The translations under genes were made by a program, and so were the position numbers. 64,000 nt of DNA from Oscheius dolichura (taxonomy: Eukaryota; Nematoda; Chromadorea; Rhabditida; Rhabditidae), in assembly GCA_932521035.1 (NCBI GenBank), contig OW051497.1:3286001-3350000 (forward strand), read 5' to 3'. The notes under the pieces are model-generated. The model saw nothing but the letters and a program-made list of their open reading frames with translations. It was not told the DNA's origin and made no database searches. Positions 12,001-23,865 of the stretch are shown piece by piece; position 1 is the stretch's first letter, and the number at the start of each line of letters is the position of its first letter.

Positions 12001-14538
12001 TTACCCCAATCCCTTCTTCAAATTATCCCTCCAAATTATGGGCAATCTTGTCAAAAAAGGATCATTATGAGCGTGGGCTAATCGAGTATTCTCTAACCGA
12101 CTAATTCCATGCCTTTGTATTTTCCCATCCATTCTTCTTGCCTCTTTCGCAAGGAACATATAGCCCTTGGGGCATAGCAGAGAAAAAGCGGTTGGGATTC
12201 TTTCTCTCTCCTCCGCCATCTCTCTCTGTCCAGACGTCATCCGTTCTTGCGCAAAAAGACATTTGGTCGCAGATTTCTTATGGCTTTACCATAAAATTAC
12301 ATTACTCTCACCCGTTACACCGATAAGATTATCTTTCCTACATTTCCATATATCAAGGAGTAAGTCAGAAAGCAAGTGACCGTTCGTCCACTTACTGATC
12401 AGAGGCCCATAATCGAGATAAAAAGTGGTAACAGCTCGTCAAAGAGGCCCGTTAGCCAGGCGGGTAATGTTACGCGTAGTGGAACATAGACAAGACGGCT
12501 TCCGGTGGGGTAACGACTTTCGGGAAACCAGTGTGCATGGCCAATCTTAACGCAAATGACAAGTTTCGCAAGGAGTTACGACTTCTTTCTGTGATTTAAA
12601 GCCTTTTTCACTTCCAGTAGTGGAAGTGCGTCCGTCTCGAAGCTAAGATTTTTGGTTCTCAAATTGGCATATTCCGTTTCTCTTTTGTTACAGTTCATTA
12701 AAAAACTAAATTGCTTTAAAACGCCTCATTTAAAAAGAGTCTGGAGGAAGTGAAGGTCCCCTTTTGAAGTCATATAGTTCTCAATGTTTACCTCTGAAAT
12801 TTGGTGTTGACTAGACATGTCCTTTACACCACGCTCTCGAGTGAAAAGTTTTGTCTATGTTCCTCTATGTTCCTTATTTGGACCTGTTCGACAATTCCAT
12901 CCGCTTTCCATTAAATGATTTTTTCCAGTCACAACAATGGAAGCGAAGAATGCTTGATCTGGGAAAAAGGTCAAGGCGAGTGTTTGTTTCGGCCGGGACT
13001 TTGTGTCCAGCTGAGGCTGCCAGGTGTTCCCTCGGCCCTGCGACCCACTCCGATCGCCCTCTCCTCCACTAGCCTATAATAATGAAAAGAGGGTAATCAG
13101 CGCGGCAAAACAGCGTCGTCTTCGCGTTGTTAAAAGCGTCATTGGCGCAGCGTAACGCCTATGTGGAAGCTTCTTTTCAACCCAACGCCGTTGTCTAGGT
13201 TTTCGCAGAAGGTCTTTCAAATGAACAAAGTGCGAAATTTCGTCCACTTCTTGCTCCGGTCCTTCTCTGCGTCTCTGGCCTTTTTTCTCGGCTCTTATTT
13301 ACTTGACCACATGATTGTCGCTAAACGACCGAGCGCCCTCCTTTTGCCATTCTGCCAAATGTGTCAAACAGTTTGGAACCGAAAATCACTTCCTCTCGAA
13401 GGAGCCTCCTGACCTTGGCTTTTCATCATTCTCTTCCTCTTTTTTACCTCAAGAGAACCATCCTCTCGCCATTTCTCTACGCACTCATTCCAACATTTTG
13501 CCTCTTCCTTTCGTTTTCGTCAACCTCGAGACCCATTTGATCCCCGTTAAATTCACCAATTCTCGCCTAATTTAACAGAAACAACGCCTTAGAGTGGCCA
13601 AGAAAACAAACAACCCGCGCAATGTCACTCAATCTACGAGCCAGGCAGCCTCTAGTGGATTTGTTCCGCCTTTGGCATTTCGGATCTCTCTTTCTCTCGA
13701 AATATCTCTATTCTCCCAAAGCGCCGAAAGCTACTTATCCCCTCTTATTTGTTTGTAAGCGATGCTGTCGTAATCATCAAGGAAATGATGCACTTCCATC
13801 TAATCAGGCGGTGGTCTGTGAGTAACTCACATAATCCGCCAAGGCCCAGACTCCATCTACCATATTCTTCGCTTTCTTCCTCTTTCTGTTTGTTTCAATA
13901 GACAATTGCTCTTTTCCGCATGACTTCTCCTTTTTTTTAATTATGAGAACTTTCATTTTTTTCAAGTTTCGGCGTCTGCGTGACGTTGGAGGCAATCCAC
14001 TCTCACGTGAATGAGTTTTGTGGATGGCAAAAAATTCACAGCCGCCTTGGCGTTCCCTCGCTTTACGCATCTCGGAGAAAAGGAACGGAGAGATGAGTGG
14101 AAGAAAGGATGAGAATAACCGAAGGGCAATTTGTAATGTTTGGTTGAGACCTTCCCTCATACGTTGTAGTGCTCCATTTGCGTAAAGTGGGTAGTAAACT
14201 CACCAGAATTTGTTCTCCGTGCTTCTGGTTCCTGGTCCCCAGTGGGAATAAACTGAGGAACGAATGACCTAAAACCGCCCTTTTTCATTTCCAGTGGCGC
14301 TCTTCCTCTTTCTCGCCTTCTGCTATACTTTATGAAAAATATGTTTACTACTCGATAGTCTTCGATCCATAGAATTGATTTTTGTGCTTATATTATCCGC
14401 GGCTTAGTTACTGTCATTCTAGCATATCCGGAGAAGCGTAAGCAATTAATCCTCATCCGGAAAGAATCCCCGGCTTGGGTGAAACTTTCCTGTTTTTTGT
14501 CGAAGATTTGACGTGCCAGATGTTTAGAGGACGATGCT
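6098..14538. other. 8.4-kb stretch without supported genes
   Basis: I read both strands and found no exon chain with matching splice phases. The left part would carry the promoter of the neuropeptide gene. Around 8560-8790 the + strand has scattered RT-like words (LLKNGNSYFQLKI, later RYSDD) broken by stops, which could be an ancient retroelement. Two TATA-like sites (for example near 11962-11973, CTCTATATAAGG) have no gene behind them. Open frames of 60-118 codons here look like chance, including one at 13804-14160 on the minus strand with low-complexity basic composition. Confidence 0.45.
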
Positions 14539-14814
14539 TTAGTGGCCACATGACATTAACAATCCATTTTTGCCGTTTTCCAAAGGCATGCCTTCTCTTT
14601 TGATGATCACCAGCCTTGACTTCTTAATTCCGCAGCCAAATCCTTCCAAATTGGTGGTATTCTTCTGTAATAGATCTGTGACTTCAGTTAAAGCTACGGT
14701 TTCCTCTGCCTGACGGTATATGGTTATCGCTAGATAATTTGTCCAGTCTCCATGATAATGAAGATCTGGATGAACTTTGGTGGTCTTCAGAAAGGCCCCA
14801 ATTATGAATATCAC
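14539..14814 (-). mobile_element. non-LTR retrotransposon reverse-transcriptase fragment
   Basis: A 91-codon minus-strand frame carries a stretch LLQKNTTNLEGFGCGIKKSR followed by LVIIKREGMPL. This matches the general pattern of the RT segment just after the YxDD-type site in non-LTR elements, where an amphipathic helix leads to FG(I/T)xKC and then a hydrophobic strand ending KRG. The cysteine of that motif is serine here and the catalytic box is not recognisable upstream; stops flank the frame on both sides. It is therefore a short decayed fragment, not a working element. Identification is by pattern only. Confidence 0.5.
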
Positions 14815-15587
14815 TGCCTATTATATGTAATTGACCTGCCACTTCAAAGGTCTCTTATCTTGATCATAAACTGACAGACAACCTGACTCTTTATCCGGAT
14901 ATTTATCCTAGTACGGTGCTAATTGCTACAATTACGTATTTCCGCTTATCATTTCCATGATGCGGATTGACGTAGGCCCGACCTATTCCTTCTTAATTAC
15001 CGTGTCATTGGACCCTCAAACTTTAGGCGTTGTTTATTCTTGAGAGAGAGAGAAGTTCTTCCGCCCCCGTAGACTTTTGCCGGGAGGTTTAATTACCAAT
15101 CAAAGTTGGGCTCCCCATCAGACTGCCTCATTCTTCTTCTTCAGCTTTTGCGGGCGGGGTCGGAATAGCCTCAGCTATCTTCTGAGCATATAGACTTCAG
15201 AAGTTTCTGTTCATAGGAGGGCCAGTTCCTTCAAACACGTGACAGTCTCTCATCGGATACTGTGATCCTTCAGACTCCGCCTCTAACCTCCCGGAACTCG
15301 GACTCCTCCCCTCGGGCGGTCGTTCAGACAGGTCTTCTGTGTAGGATGCTCTCTTTCTAATCCTCACGCCCTTCCTCATCTCTGTTTTGGTTATTGTCTC
15401 CAGTAGTGCCTTAAAAAGGGCGTAGGTGATGCCATTACCCTTTGAAGTCCAGAAGCTATGGCTTATCGCCTCTCCCCTTACACCATCTTATCAAGACAGT
15501 TCATTGACTTTGATTCTTTTCGGTCGCGTACCAAGTCCTTTTAACGTTGTACTCTTTTCAGCTAGAAAAAAACGAAGCTGCGATTCT
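14815..15587. other. intergenic / promoter side of metallophosphoesterase
   Basis: No gene seen. A minus-strand frame ending AEAIPTPPAKAEEEE (about 15135-15190) looks protein-like but I found no splice partners; it may belong to the same decayed retroelement. A TTTTCAG at 15554-15561 lies 27 bases before the next gene's ATG. Confidence 0.4.
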
Positions 15588-17582
15588 ATGGACACCAAAG
15601 AGGCGAAGATAATTGATCCGTATATGGAAAATGAGTTCTACGAAACAGTCAAGAATAATTTACCTATTACCAAGGTTGAAATCAATCACAAGTAAGTTTA
15701 TTTGTTTCTGCGGCCATTTTCGGACCAGGAGGTCCAGCTGTGCGGGGACTCGAAAAGGGTTCTGGGGTTTTAGGGGGGCCAGGTGTTCGTTGCTGGCTTT
15801 TTAGCGATTTGACCCAATTTGGTACTTTATTCAAAATCTGTAAGGGACAGGAAATTCTCGAAATATTTGAACAAGCCCATTTATGAGAAAGGAATCCTTA
15901 TCTCTAAAGGAAGCTCGACTCCCCCGTTGGTTACCTTTTCCTACAGCCAATTTCAGTGAGGTGAACTCCCCTCCTTCCAATGGAAAATATCTCAAATTGG
16001 TGCTCGTTTCGGACACACATGATCAGATGCGAGAATTGGTCGTAAGTCATTTCATAATGTTCTTTCCGAAAGTAGAACAATCCTCAGACAAGAATAGAGC
16101 ATGTTTTATAGCTTATACGTATTATCCGTTTTATAGGGTAAAATTCCCGACGGAGACGTGCTTATCCACGCTGGCGATTTTACCAACGCCGGAGAAGTTG
16201 GCTGCATCAAGGAGTTCAACGAAGTCATGGGAATGTTTAACCACCCTTACAAAATAGTCGTTGCTGGCAACCACGAGCTGGGATTCGACGACACCGAGGA
16301 TTTCACCAGGCGAGAGGCCATGTGGAAAGATTACGGTACTTTGAAGGGCTACGACCTCTTGACTAACGTGACCTGGCTTCACGATAAATCCATTGAGGTA
16401 AGTAAGAGAAGGAGTGAAAGAGAGTGGGGAAGATACAGCTGGATGGCAGTGCTTTTGTAGCCTAGTAAACTGCCTGAAAATTCTGTTCACTAGCTGTTTA
16501 CTTGTGCTCTTAGAGAGAAAAAGCTTCTTACAAGGGAACCTTTTCAATTTAAGGTGGCTTCACGCGCTGACACCTATACCATTCGATAGCTCGTCAAAAA
16601 TTATGCTAGAACCCGTTTTCCGTTTCTCCGAAATGGCTCAGGGTGTCGCGTAACACGCCATTTTGTTTAACATGTAAAATCTGGAAAACTGGTCGACCAT
16701 CTTGTCGACAATACATTGCAGCAATGAAAATGTGTCCAAGTGGCCGAGTGGCTAGTGCACTCGCTCACAAAACTTTTGTCTTTTTCCATGACTAAGTTCG
16801 AGTCCAACAGGGTGCAACATCATTTTTGCAATTTTTTTGAAGGCCGCACTGCGCCACGAAATCTCGACATGTCAACGCACCGCTACACAAACGGACACCA
16901 TAGCGCTTTAAATAAGGGTATATAAGGACGGAGTCTGCTTTAGATCAAAGGAAAGGTCTTCTACGGTTCATCATGGCACCCGCTCCAAGGTTATCCCTTC
17001 TCTGTCATGAGAGGGCCTGAAATGGAGAAGAAGTGGGCCAACATGCCGGACAAAGTGGATATTCTGATCACCCACACACCTCCCTTAGGTACAGTTCCAA
17101 GTAACCCTAGCAATAATTGAAATTAAGGATATCTCGACACCTTCGCCCAGGAGAGATGGGGATGCCGTCATTTGATTGAACAGATCAAGAAAAAGAAGCC
17201 GGAGTTGCATCTCTTCGGCCATGTGCATGAGTGCTATGGAGCTGCCACAAATGGTCACACGGTGAGGAATTGTTGGGGAGAAAAAGAGAAAGGGGGCGAT
17301 GGAAGGAAAATAAAATGAGTAAAGACCAGTGAACAATAAAAGCCCTCGGATTTAGAACTAATGCTTTGTCTTCCCATTTTCCCAGAATTTCACACGCTTG
17401 GCCGAGTGCCCTCACATCATTCCTCTTCTGAGGTTTGATGTGCCTTCAGGCCTTCTCCTTATTCCTTTTTTTGTGACAAGAATTACCGTGTTCGTTTCTA
17501 GACCTTCGTCAACGCTGCCCTCTGTGACAAGAGCAACAAACTGAAGAACAGCCCCCTGGTGTACTATCTACCCCTCGACTGA
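15588..17582 (+). CDS. MPPED1/2-type metallophosphoesterase
   Basis: Calcineurin-like phosphoesterase of the MPPED1/MPPED2 (UPF0046) family, a metal-dependent cyclic-nucleotide or phosphoester hydrolase, probably cytosolic. Six exons: 15588-15691, 15957-16041, 16137-16397, 16944-17088, 17128-17261 and 17502-17582, about 269 residues, close to the family norm. All metal-binding blocks are present: SDTHDQ (D-x-H), HAGDFTN (GD), VAGNHEL (GNHE), ITHTPP and FGHVHE (GHxH). In mammalian MPPED2 one GNHE/GHxH residue varies and lowers activity; here the motifs are canonical, so the enzyme should be active. Start chosen at the first ATG of exon 1, 27 bases behind a TTTTCAG acceptor that suggests trans-splicing. 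The third intron (546 bp) is unusually long and contains a tRNA-like sequence. An AATAAA lies near 17712. Confidence 0.93.
16736..16810 (+). repeat. tRNA-like element (SINE or tRNA pseudogene) in an intron
   Basis: Inside the third intron of the metallophosphoesterase gene is a good RNA polymerase III A box (TGGCCGAGTGG, 16741-16751) and, 45 bases later, a B box (GTTCGAGTCC, 16796-16805). Spacing and A-box sequence resemble Ser/Leu tRNAs with a long variable arm, but no proper acceptor stem or anticodon arm can be drawn. It is best explained as a tRNA-derived SINE head or a decayed tRNA copy; sense with the host gene. Confidence 0.5.
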
Positions 17583-17916
17583 ACTCCCGCCAGATCTCAT
17601 GTTATAATGTTCCATAATTCATTCCGTTTTACGGTTCTCATATCTTCTCGTCATGTTTCCAATTCTGTTAAAATCACTTTCTAAAAGTATATAATATCAA
17701 TGTATGTACCAGAATAAATATGCATTTATTAAACGAACGTGTACCCATAAGCGATCACAAATAGAGGAGTCTAAGGGGAACAGTGAGATAGAAAGACGGA
17801 GACTGTTATTGCTGTCGAGATTCAACTTCGAGCCATGACCTGATCAGAGGATATGAGGGTGATAACATTAGAGAAAACACATTGGGAGCCCCTACAGAAG
17901 GAGAGCCAAGGAACGA
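17583..17916. other. convergent 3' flanks
   Basis: Shared downstream region of the + strand metallophosphoesterase and the - strand Ly-6 gene. It holds the AATAAA near 17712 and is otherwise AT-rich without coding signal. Confidence 0.5.
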
Positions 17917-18593
17917 TCAAAGGAGAGTAAACAGAATCATAAGAGCCATTGCAGTGCCAGCATAAACAGGAGGGATAGAGTTGCAGAAGTCAGTGCTGCA
18001 GCAGCAGACAGTGCCAATATCTCCTCCGTCGTGACAGCTTTGTGAGCCGTCTGCTACCATTTGGCGAGAAGAGCGGGGGTTCGTTGACGAGGAGCCGATT
18101 TGACCTGCAATAGATGTTGTAGATGACAAGTTCTCTAGGATATTGCCAGCTCCCTTTTAAAAGTCATATACCAGTTCTTATTTGTTAGAATGGGGCGTTA
18201 AACGGCTGGGAAAGCTTTCACAGACTATCCATCCCTTTCGACGAAGAAAATAACTTACTTGCATAGAAATAATCATTGGCTGGAACCTTAGTCTTGAAGA
18301 GGGAGCAGAGGGATAAGTGGGAGAATGAGTTGCCTGGAATAATATGCCTATAAATGAACTGGAAATGAATGCTTACCATCGCAGGAGTAACTCTGAACTC
18401 CTGATTTGTGTTTAACGCTGAGACAATAGGATATAGACGTACAAACACTAAGCGATTGCCGATTATATTTTCCGCTATTGCCTGAAAGTAATTTTGAAAG
18501 AAAAAAACGGAAAAAACCACCTGCGTAGCATTTTATGGCGCTCGTAACGCAGCCAATGGCTAGGAGGATAAAAACCACCTGCAGTATTCGCAT
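17917..18593 (-). CDS. Ly-6/uPAR-like GPI-anchored secreted protein
   Basis: Four-exon minus-strand gene: signal peptide (MRILQVVFILLAIGCVTSA) in exon 1, then a cysteine-rich region beginning IKCYAG, with VCTSISYCLS, SYSCDG, LCSLFK, SCHDGG and the closing VCCCSTDFCN, and finally a hydrophobic tail (TAMALMILFTLL) that ends the protein. Ten cysteines and a terminal CC..(D)FCN block are the signature of three-finger Ly-6 domains; the C-terminal hydrophobic segment predicts a GPI anchor. Introns are about 40-220 bp with phase-1 junctions. Nematodes have many such proteins (the odr-2/hot group among them), often neuronal or epidermal; I cannot say which subgroup this is. Ligand unknown. Confidence 0.8.
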
Positions 18594-20186
18594 TCTCCCT
18601 TAAACTGTTGTGTATAATTTGACAATTAATAAAAGAAGAAGAGAGGCAAGCGGTGCAGTCGTATTTGTAGCAGTCCGGTGCGAAAGAAGAGGTGCATTCC
18701 GCTTGGATGCGTCCTCTGCTACCAAGTGGAAAAGTTTAATGAGAGGAAGGCGTTGAGAAATGAAAAGATATAATAAGGTGACATTTCCGTAACCATATAC
18801 TATAACGGGGAGAAGTGCCGCTGATGGGCGTCTTTTCAGCCCTTTTTGGGTCAAATAATTTGTCTCCAAAATGAATAGGTTCAGTTCTTCTTCAAAGAGG
18901 AGGGTAAGTCGAGGGGATTAACCTCCTTAAAGCAAGCATTTGAAAAGCTCGACCAGAGATTTACAACCGGGCGAAGAAGAGGGATTAAAGGTGTGTGCCA
19001 GGTGGGGAATACTAAATTAAGGATTAAACAAAAAGGTTAGAGGTTAATCAAACGGATTATGACAGCGCTACCCCCTCCCTCTCGTTCGGCAGGAGAGGAG
19101 AATTGGTCACTCCGCTGTTTTATAGTAATCACGAAGCATATACAACTTTTATGTCGTCTCTTATAGAGCATATCGCCGGAAACATGGGAATAGCTAGTCG
19201 AATTGCTAAGACAAGGAGAGAGAGAGAGGGAGAATAAAATCACTCGATGGACAATAAAATAATCTGATTATGAGCTGACATACGACACACGGAGGAATTA
19301 GAAAAAAGGGCTCTCATTGTTCCGGCGAGAGGGAAGGTGAAGCAGAACTCAGCCACTTAAATCTCCCTCCGCTAAAGGGTAAAGCGAGCTGTCCCCCTCC
19401 TCTCTCTACGTGGCAGTAATTTTGAGGATGGCGTCAAAACAAAATCTCGGGGACGGAATAGAAATAACTTATCCACCCGTTGCCGAGGAAATGCAATAAA
19501 GAGCAGGTGAAACGTAAAAGATTCTGAGACCATGTATAAAATATGTACAGAGAGAGTGGATGATACAATGACAGACGATAAGGAGAGACCTGGGAGGATA
19601 ATCAAAAGGGTGTTTAGTGACCAAACGAAGGCCTTTAGAGACAATGGCAAGGCACCAGAGATGGACAATGCCAGGCATTTGGACGGAATATTAAATGTAA
19701 GCAGACTTTACGTGCAATGGAACACTTCTCTCCTCTTCTATTGTAAATCACATGATTCTCTTTGAAACAAAAGACTTCTGACCGAATAGGTCGGTTATCT
19801 AATTGTTTGTATATCCTAGATTGCACTGAAAATGCCAAAAACAGGAAATAATCAGTTACAGAAGTGACGATAGTATTAGCGGCGATACCTCCGTATATGC
19901 CTATGTTAATCAGCCGTCACTAGCCTTGTTTGGCACTGAAGACGAAGGCCACGGCATTTGCAAACACTGAAGTTGTGTTGGGGATTGGGTGAGCTATTTT
20001 TATAACAACATTCACTTTACTGTAGATGGATACGGAATAATGTTGTTGAAGAGACGGTCAGACATCGACAACGACACCGTCGCCACTGAATGAACAATCA
20101 CACATATTTTCTAATACTTCCGAAGAAGCGGTCTGGCAAGGTCTCAATCAAGTATTGCTAGCAGTTGATATTTCTGTACCATACAC
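18594..20186. other. intergenic
   Basis: No supported exon. Several overlapping open frames (for example 19372-19678 minus) look like chance. GA-rich tracts occur on the + strand near 19214-19230. Confidence 0.4.
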
Positions 20187-20321
20187 GGTTCCGGTATAAT
20201 TTCAAATTTTATTGAAGTTTCTCATTTCAAAGAAAAGCCATTCAACAGTGACTGGCCCTTGATTAATGCAATTTCTTTATAAGCCAGGTTACGGCAATCG
20301 CGGCACCATTTCTCGAAAAGC
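20187..20321 (+). promoter_or_regulatory. duplicated promoter of the DUF316 protease, copy 1
   Basis: About 135 bases that recur at 21692-21829. Shared blocks include TCCGGTATAATT, CCATTCAACAGTG, TTAATGCAATT and CTTTATAAGCCAGGTTACGG. The last holds a TATA element (TTTATAAG, about 20276-20283) 40 bases before the ATG. Conservation is higher over these blocks than between them, which suggests they are the functional elements. Confidence 0.6.
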
Positions 20322-21536
20322 ATGCTGCTTCTTCTGCTCCTGCCTATACTCGCCGCTTCTCAAAAGCTCTCCTTTGAAGAAAACTACTTGCTACGGTCGC
20401 AATGTGGACTGATAGGTGGTAAGGATAAAGTGGTCAGTCATTCTAGAGCTGTGTTTAGAACCTTATGAGCGGTACATGGATCCGATAATTAGGGAAAACG
20501 AAAAGGGCAATAGGAGACACCGAAGCATGGTAGGGCATGGCAAACCGAGCAACTTCTACGACGCGCCATGGAGTGCATTCTTCGAGGACATGGGCTGTAC
20601 AGGAACATGGATTAGTCCTCGTCATGTGCTCACGTCTGCTCACTGTATCTTCGAACTTATTATGATAAATGGCAAGACCTGGTATCGTACCTTAATACAA
20701 TCTTCGACGTTATTTTAAAGTATGACTGAGCAGGCTCTTCCCATGAGAACTGTTAATATTGTGCTTGACTGTTCCGAAGAGGACCCACTTTTCCAAAAAT
20801 GTAAAGAGCTAGAAGGATATCAAACCTCCTATAATATTGTAAAGGTGTTTTTTTTATCGTTTCATTTTTTGAATAAGTCTTTAGGCAACTGTTTTAAAGA
20901 AGGCCTTCAGTTGCACCGACGATGATCTAAACGACATAGCGTTAATCGAAATAGAAGACCGTGGCGATCTTCATCTCCAACAATTTGCCTGCCTACCAAG
21001 TAATAGAGGAAAAGCTATCTGTACTCATTATTTACAGAAAAAGAGCTAAAACTACGGACAGATGTGCAGTTGTATGGATATGGATATGCTGGTGAAACCT
21101 CAAACAGAGAGTTGAATATGGTCGACTTGACTATACAAGCAAATGATATCGAGCGTGATCTGGTGGTTTCCTATGCTACAAACAATGCTAGCTGCCGGGT
21201 ATGACTTTCGCTAGTTATACTCAACGGGTTTAAGGGTGATAGTGGAGCAGGATATGTACATAAGCAGAGTGATAGGATTGTCATTGCTGCTGTCCACCAC
21301 GGAGGTCATGATAAAAATGGAAGCATAATGAAGTGCGGGACTTTAAGTCTGTTTCTTGTTTGCAAAAAATGCCGTAATTTACAGACGTGGAAAAGACACA
21401 CCTAGCAACTGCCGTTTATCCCCACTTGGATTGGATTTGTTTCTATTCTGGAGTTTGTCCAACAATTGGTATGTATGAAGAAGTAATGACAAGGGCGAAA
21501 GAAATTGAACAAAAAGTGAAAATCAGTAGATTTTGA
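20322..21536 (+). CDS. DUF316-type secreted trypsin-like serine protease
   Basis: Nematode-specific S1 family peptidase (DUF316), about 328 residues in seven exons with introns of about 36-44 bp. A signal peptide (MLLLLLLPILAAS) is followed by the conserved opening ENYLLRSQCG. The catalytic triad is complete: His in WISPRHVLTSAHC, Asp in DDDLNDIALIEI and Ser in CRGDSGAG, with one intron falling exactly between the CR and GDSG. So the enzyme is probably active in the gut lumen, coelom or cuticle space. The C-terminal tail after the domain (YPHLDWICFYSGVCP..) contains the usual closing helix and an extra Cys pair. The promoter and first exon were duplicated downstream. No substrate can be inferred. 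Confidence 0.88.
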
Positions 21537-21691
21537 TATTTTCGTTTGCATAAACGTAAAGTGTTGTTTTACTCTCTTTTACATTGGAAATGCTAAAAAT
21601 ATTTTGTAAGGCTGCTATGGCTCTTTTAATCGCTTCCTAATAGCTCCAGGAAGGCGGAATGGTGTCCAAAATCTTTCTACACCATAAGCGA

Positions 21692-21905
21692 GTCCGGTAT
21701 AATTCCCATTTTTACTGATATCTCCCGCTCCCGTTTCAACAAAGAACCATTCAACAGTGCCTAGCCTTTCATTAATGCAATTCCTTTATAAGCCAGGTTA
21801 CGGCAATCGCTCGAGCTTTTCTCAAAAGTATGCTGTTCTTGTTGTTGCTGCCTGCTTTTGCCAATTCCTAAAAGTTATCAGACGAGTTTAAAGAGAAAGT
21901 CGAAA
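21692..21905 (+). pseudogene. truncated duplicate of the DUF316 promoter and first exon
   Basis: The promoter blocks and leader exon of the protease at 20322 are repeated here in the same orientation. The copied ATG at 21830 opens a clear signal peptide (MLFLLLLPAFANS), but the next codon is TAA where the parent has CAA (Gln). Similarity continues for only about ten more codons (KLS.E) and then stops; no later exon is found. This is a partial tandem duplication that died. Confidence 0.75.
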
Positions 21906-22766
21906 TTATCCTTCTATAACTTCTTTGATTTCCCTTAGAATAAGCGTAAAATGAGGAGTAGACAAAACACGAAGCGGACATCCTTATGCATGAGCCGTGG
22001 ATAAAAACCCTGTTATGCGGATGTCAATTTCAGAGGAGAATATCGAGGATGCGCCACGAGGAAATTAGCTGGGCTTGAAAAATAGCTATGACCTCGAAAA
22101 AATTTTGAGTAGTAGAGAGAAAATTGAGAAGAAGAGAACAGCGGGAGCATATGTCAAAAGAGAATGAATGCTCAACAAGCTGACTAATGTATTTAGGGGC
22201 GGTGATGTAATTATACCGGAAACTAGTGGTATAGGGCAAGTGCATGTGTCAGCGAGAAGAATATGGATATGGTGAGAAGGTGATAAGAGGGCTACAGGCA
22301 TCACATACACTTGGAATCGCCTCATTTCTCCTCATGGCAAACACGGGCCGGGGATGTTCTCACCTTCACAGAATAGATAAACATCGCAGGTGTAGGGCAT
22401 ATTGTCCCCCCCCCCCCCTTCGGGGTTGTTGTGGGATGGTCCTGCTTGAGAATATTCAGGTGGATGCGAGAGATACGGAGAGAGGAAGCATCATAACTCA
22501 CGGAAGACTACTAATAACTACTCTGTACTTTCGTCTCCTCCTCATATGAAGCCGATGAGAATACGGAGCTCAATTTCAGTTCCCCTCTTAGTAACGGGCC
22601 TCGTTTTCTCATAAAATAATGGTTAAACACTGTTTTTGGGAAGAAAAATGAGTATCAAATCAACTTGACGGATCTGAGGTCAAAACGAGTTGTAAAAGAG
22701 AAGAGCCGGTTATAGAAGGAGGTAGATCATAAAGGAAAAAGTTGATTGAAAAAAGCAAAAAAGGTT
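21906..22766. other. intergenic
   Basis: No gene. A run of twelve or so C bases lies near 22409-22420. Some GA-rich sequence. Nothing else supported. Confidence 0.4.
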
Positions 22767-22838
22767 AGGTTCCACCGAGATTCGAACTCGGGTCGCAGGA
22801 TTCAAAGTCCTGAGTGCTAACCGCTACACCATGGAACC
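22767..22838 (-). tRNA. tRNA-Gln (anticodon TTG)
   Basis: The minus strand folds as a standard 72-nt tRNA. The acceptor stem pairs GGTTCCA with TGGAACC. The A box is TGGTGTAGCGGTTAGCAC, the anticodon arm CAGGA-CTTTGAA-TCCTG gives anticodon TTG (reads CAA, glutamine), and the T arm holds GAGTTCGAATCTC. There is no intron. Discriminator base T in the gene. A short T run follows on the minus strand, fitting Pol III termination. Confidence 0.96.
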
Positions 22839-23865
22839 ATCATGGGCCTGTCGCGGCCGCCCATAGTTCCAGCCGTGTGGTCAATTTTTTACGGGAAGGA
22901 ACCATCTGACAACCAGGCTGGTCTCTCCGTGTTCTCGATCCCTGTCGGGAATTGTTGTCCTACTCGAGAAGTGGTCTGTCAGGCGTATTTCGATTGACAA
23001 AAGACGAAAGGAATGGCTTCAGACATAAAATAGAAAGGGCCGGAATATGACTCAAAAATGATGGGAATGGCGTGCATCGGTAAGTAGTACATGAGCCAGT
23101 AAAGTCGTCAACGATACAAATGAACACATACACTGCCGGAATAGACTTTACGAAGCAGGTGGAAATAAAGAAAATAGCTTACGAGCTATTTGGGATGAGT
23201 AACCGGCTTCAATGAACGGGTAATTTGTTGCGACCCGGGCCCCTGCCCCCAGGCGCACCGGTCGGACTCTATTAGTGCCTAATCTTGCCAGCTTATACCA
23301 GCAGAAACAAGCCAATTCTGCCCGCCTGTCCGGGTTTAATTAAGTTTCTCAACAAATAAAGAATTGCTAATTGTGGGTGCGGCCGCCCTGGCTGTTTATA
23401 AAAATTAATCTCTTTAAGAATAGGACGCCTGTTTTAGAAATGACTTAAGAGAACAAACAGAGGGCAAAATGATGGCTAAAACGAGGAGATCGTCGTTCTT
23501 TTAGTAACTGCCATATAATGTGCGACCCCTTCAATTATTCATAGTGAAGCAATGAGGTCAATTTGGACTGACATCTACCTCACTCTCTATGGAAATCAGT
23601 TGGAATGACGTTTTTATGGAGCCAGTCACAGTGTTTTATTTTATATTAAAACATCTATGTTGTTGCTGTCTAGGTAACAATTAGAGTAATGGAAATTAAA
23701 ACCAAATGTAATTGAGAAAAGGTCATAATGTTTCCAGTGCAAAACGGCTTCAAAGCGTCTAGGAACAAGACGCAAAACCTATATTTTCTGGCCCCTAAAC
23801 GGGGAAACAAACAGCGGCTCCATTTAGACTGAGATTTATTATAGCTTCGACAGAGACACGTCTGA
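22839..23865. other. intergenic
   Basis: No coding signal. Contains two short NotI-like GCGGCCGC words (about 22852 and 23380) and AT-rich stretches near 23635. Confidence 0.4.

Noticed and set aside
13804-14160. 118-codon minus-strand frame
   Set aside because: Low-complexity basic sequence with no domain or splice signals; likely chance.
15088-15112. SL1-like sequence GGTTTAATTACC
   Set aside because: Only the first 12 bases match the spliced leader; no GT donor, Sm site or hairpins follow as in an SL RNA gene.
22409-22420. Poly-C run
   Set aside because: A simple homopolymer with no associated structure; could be an assembly-sensitive site only.
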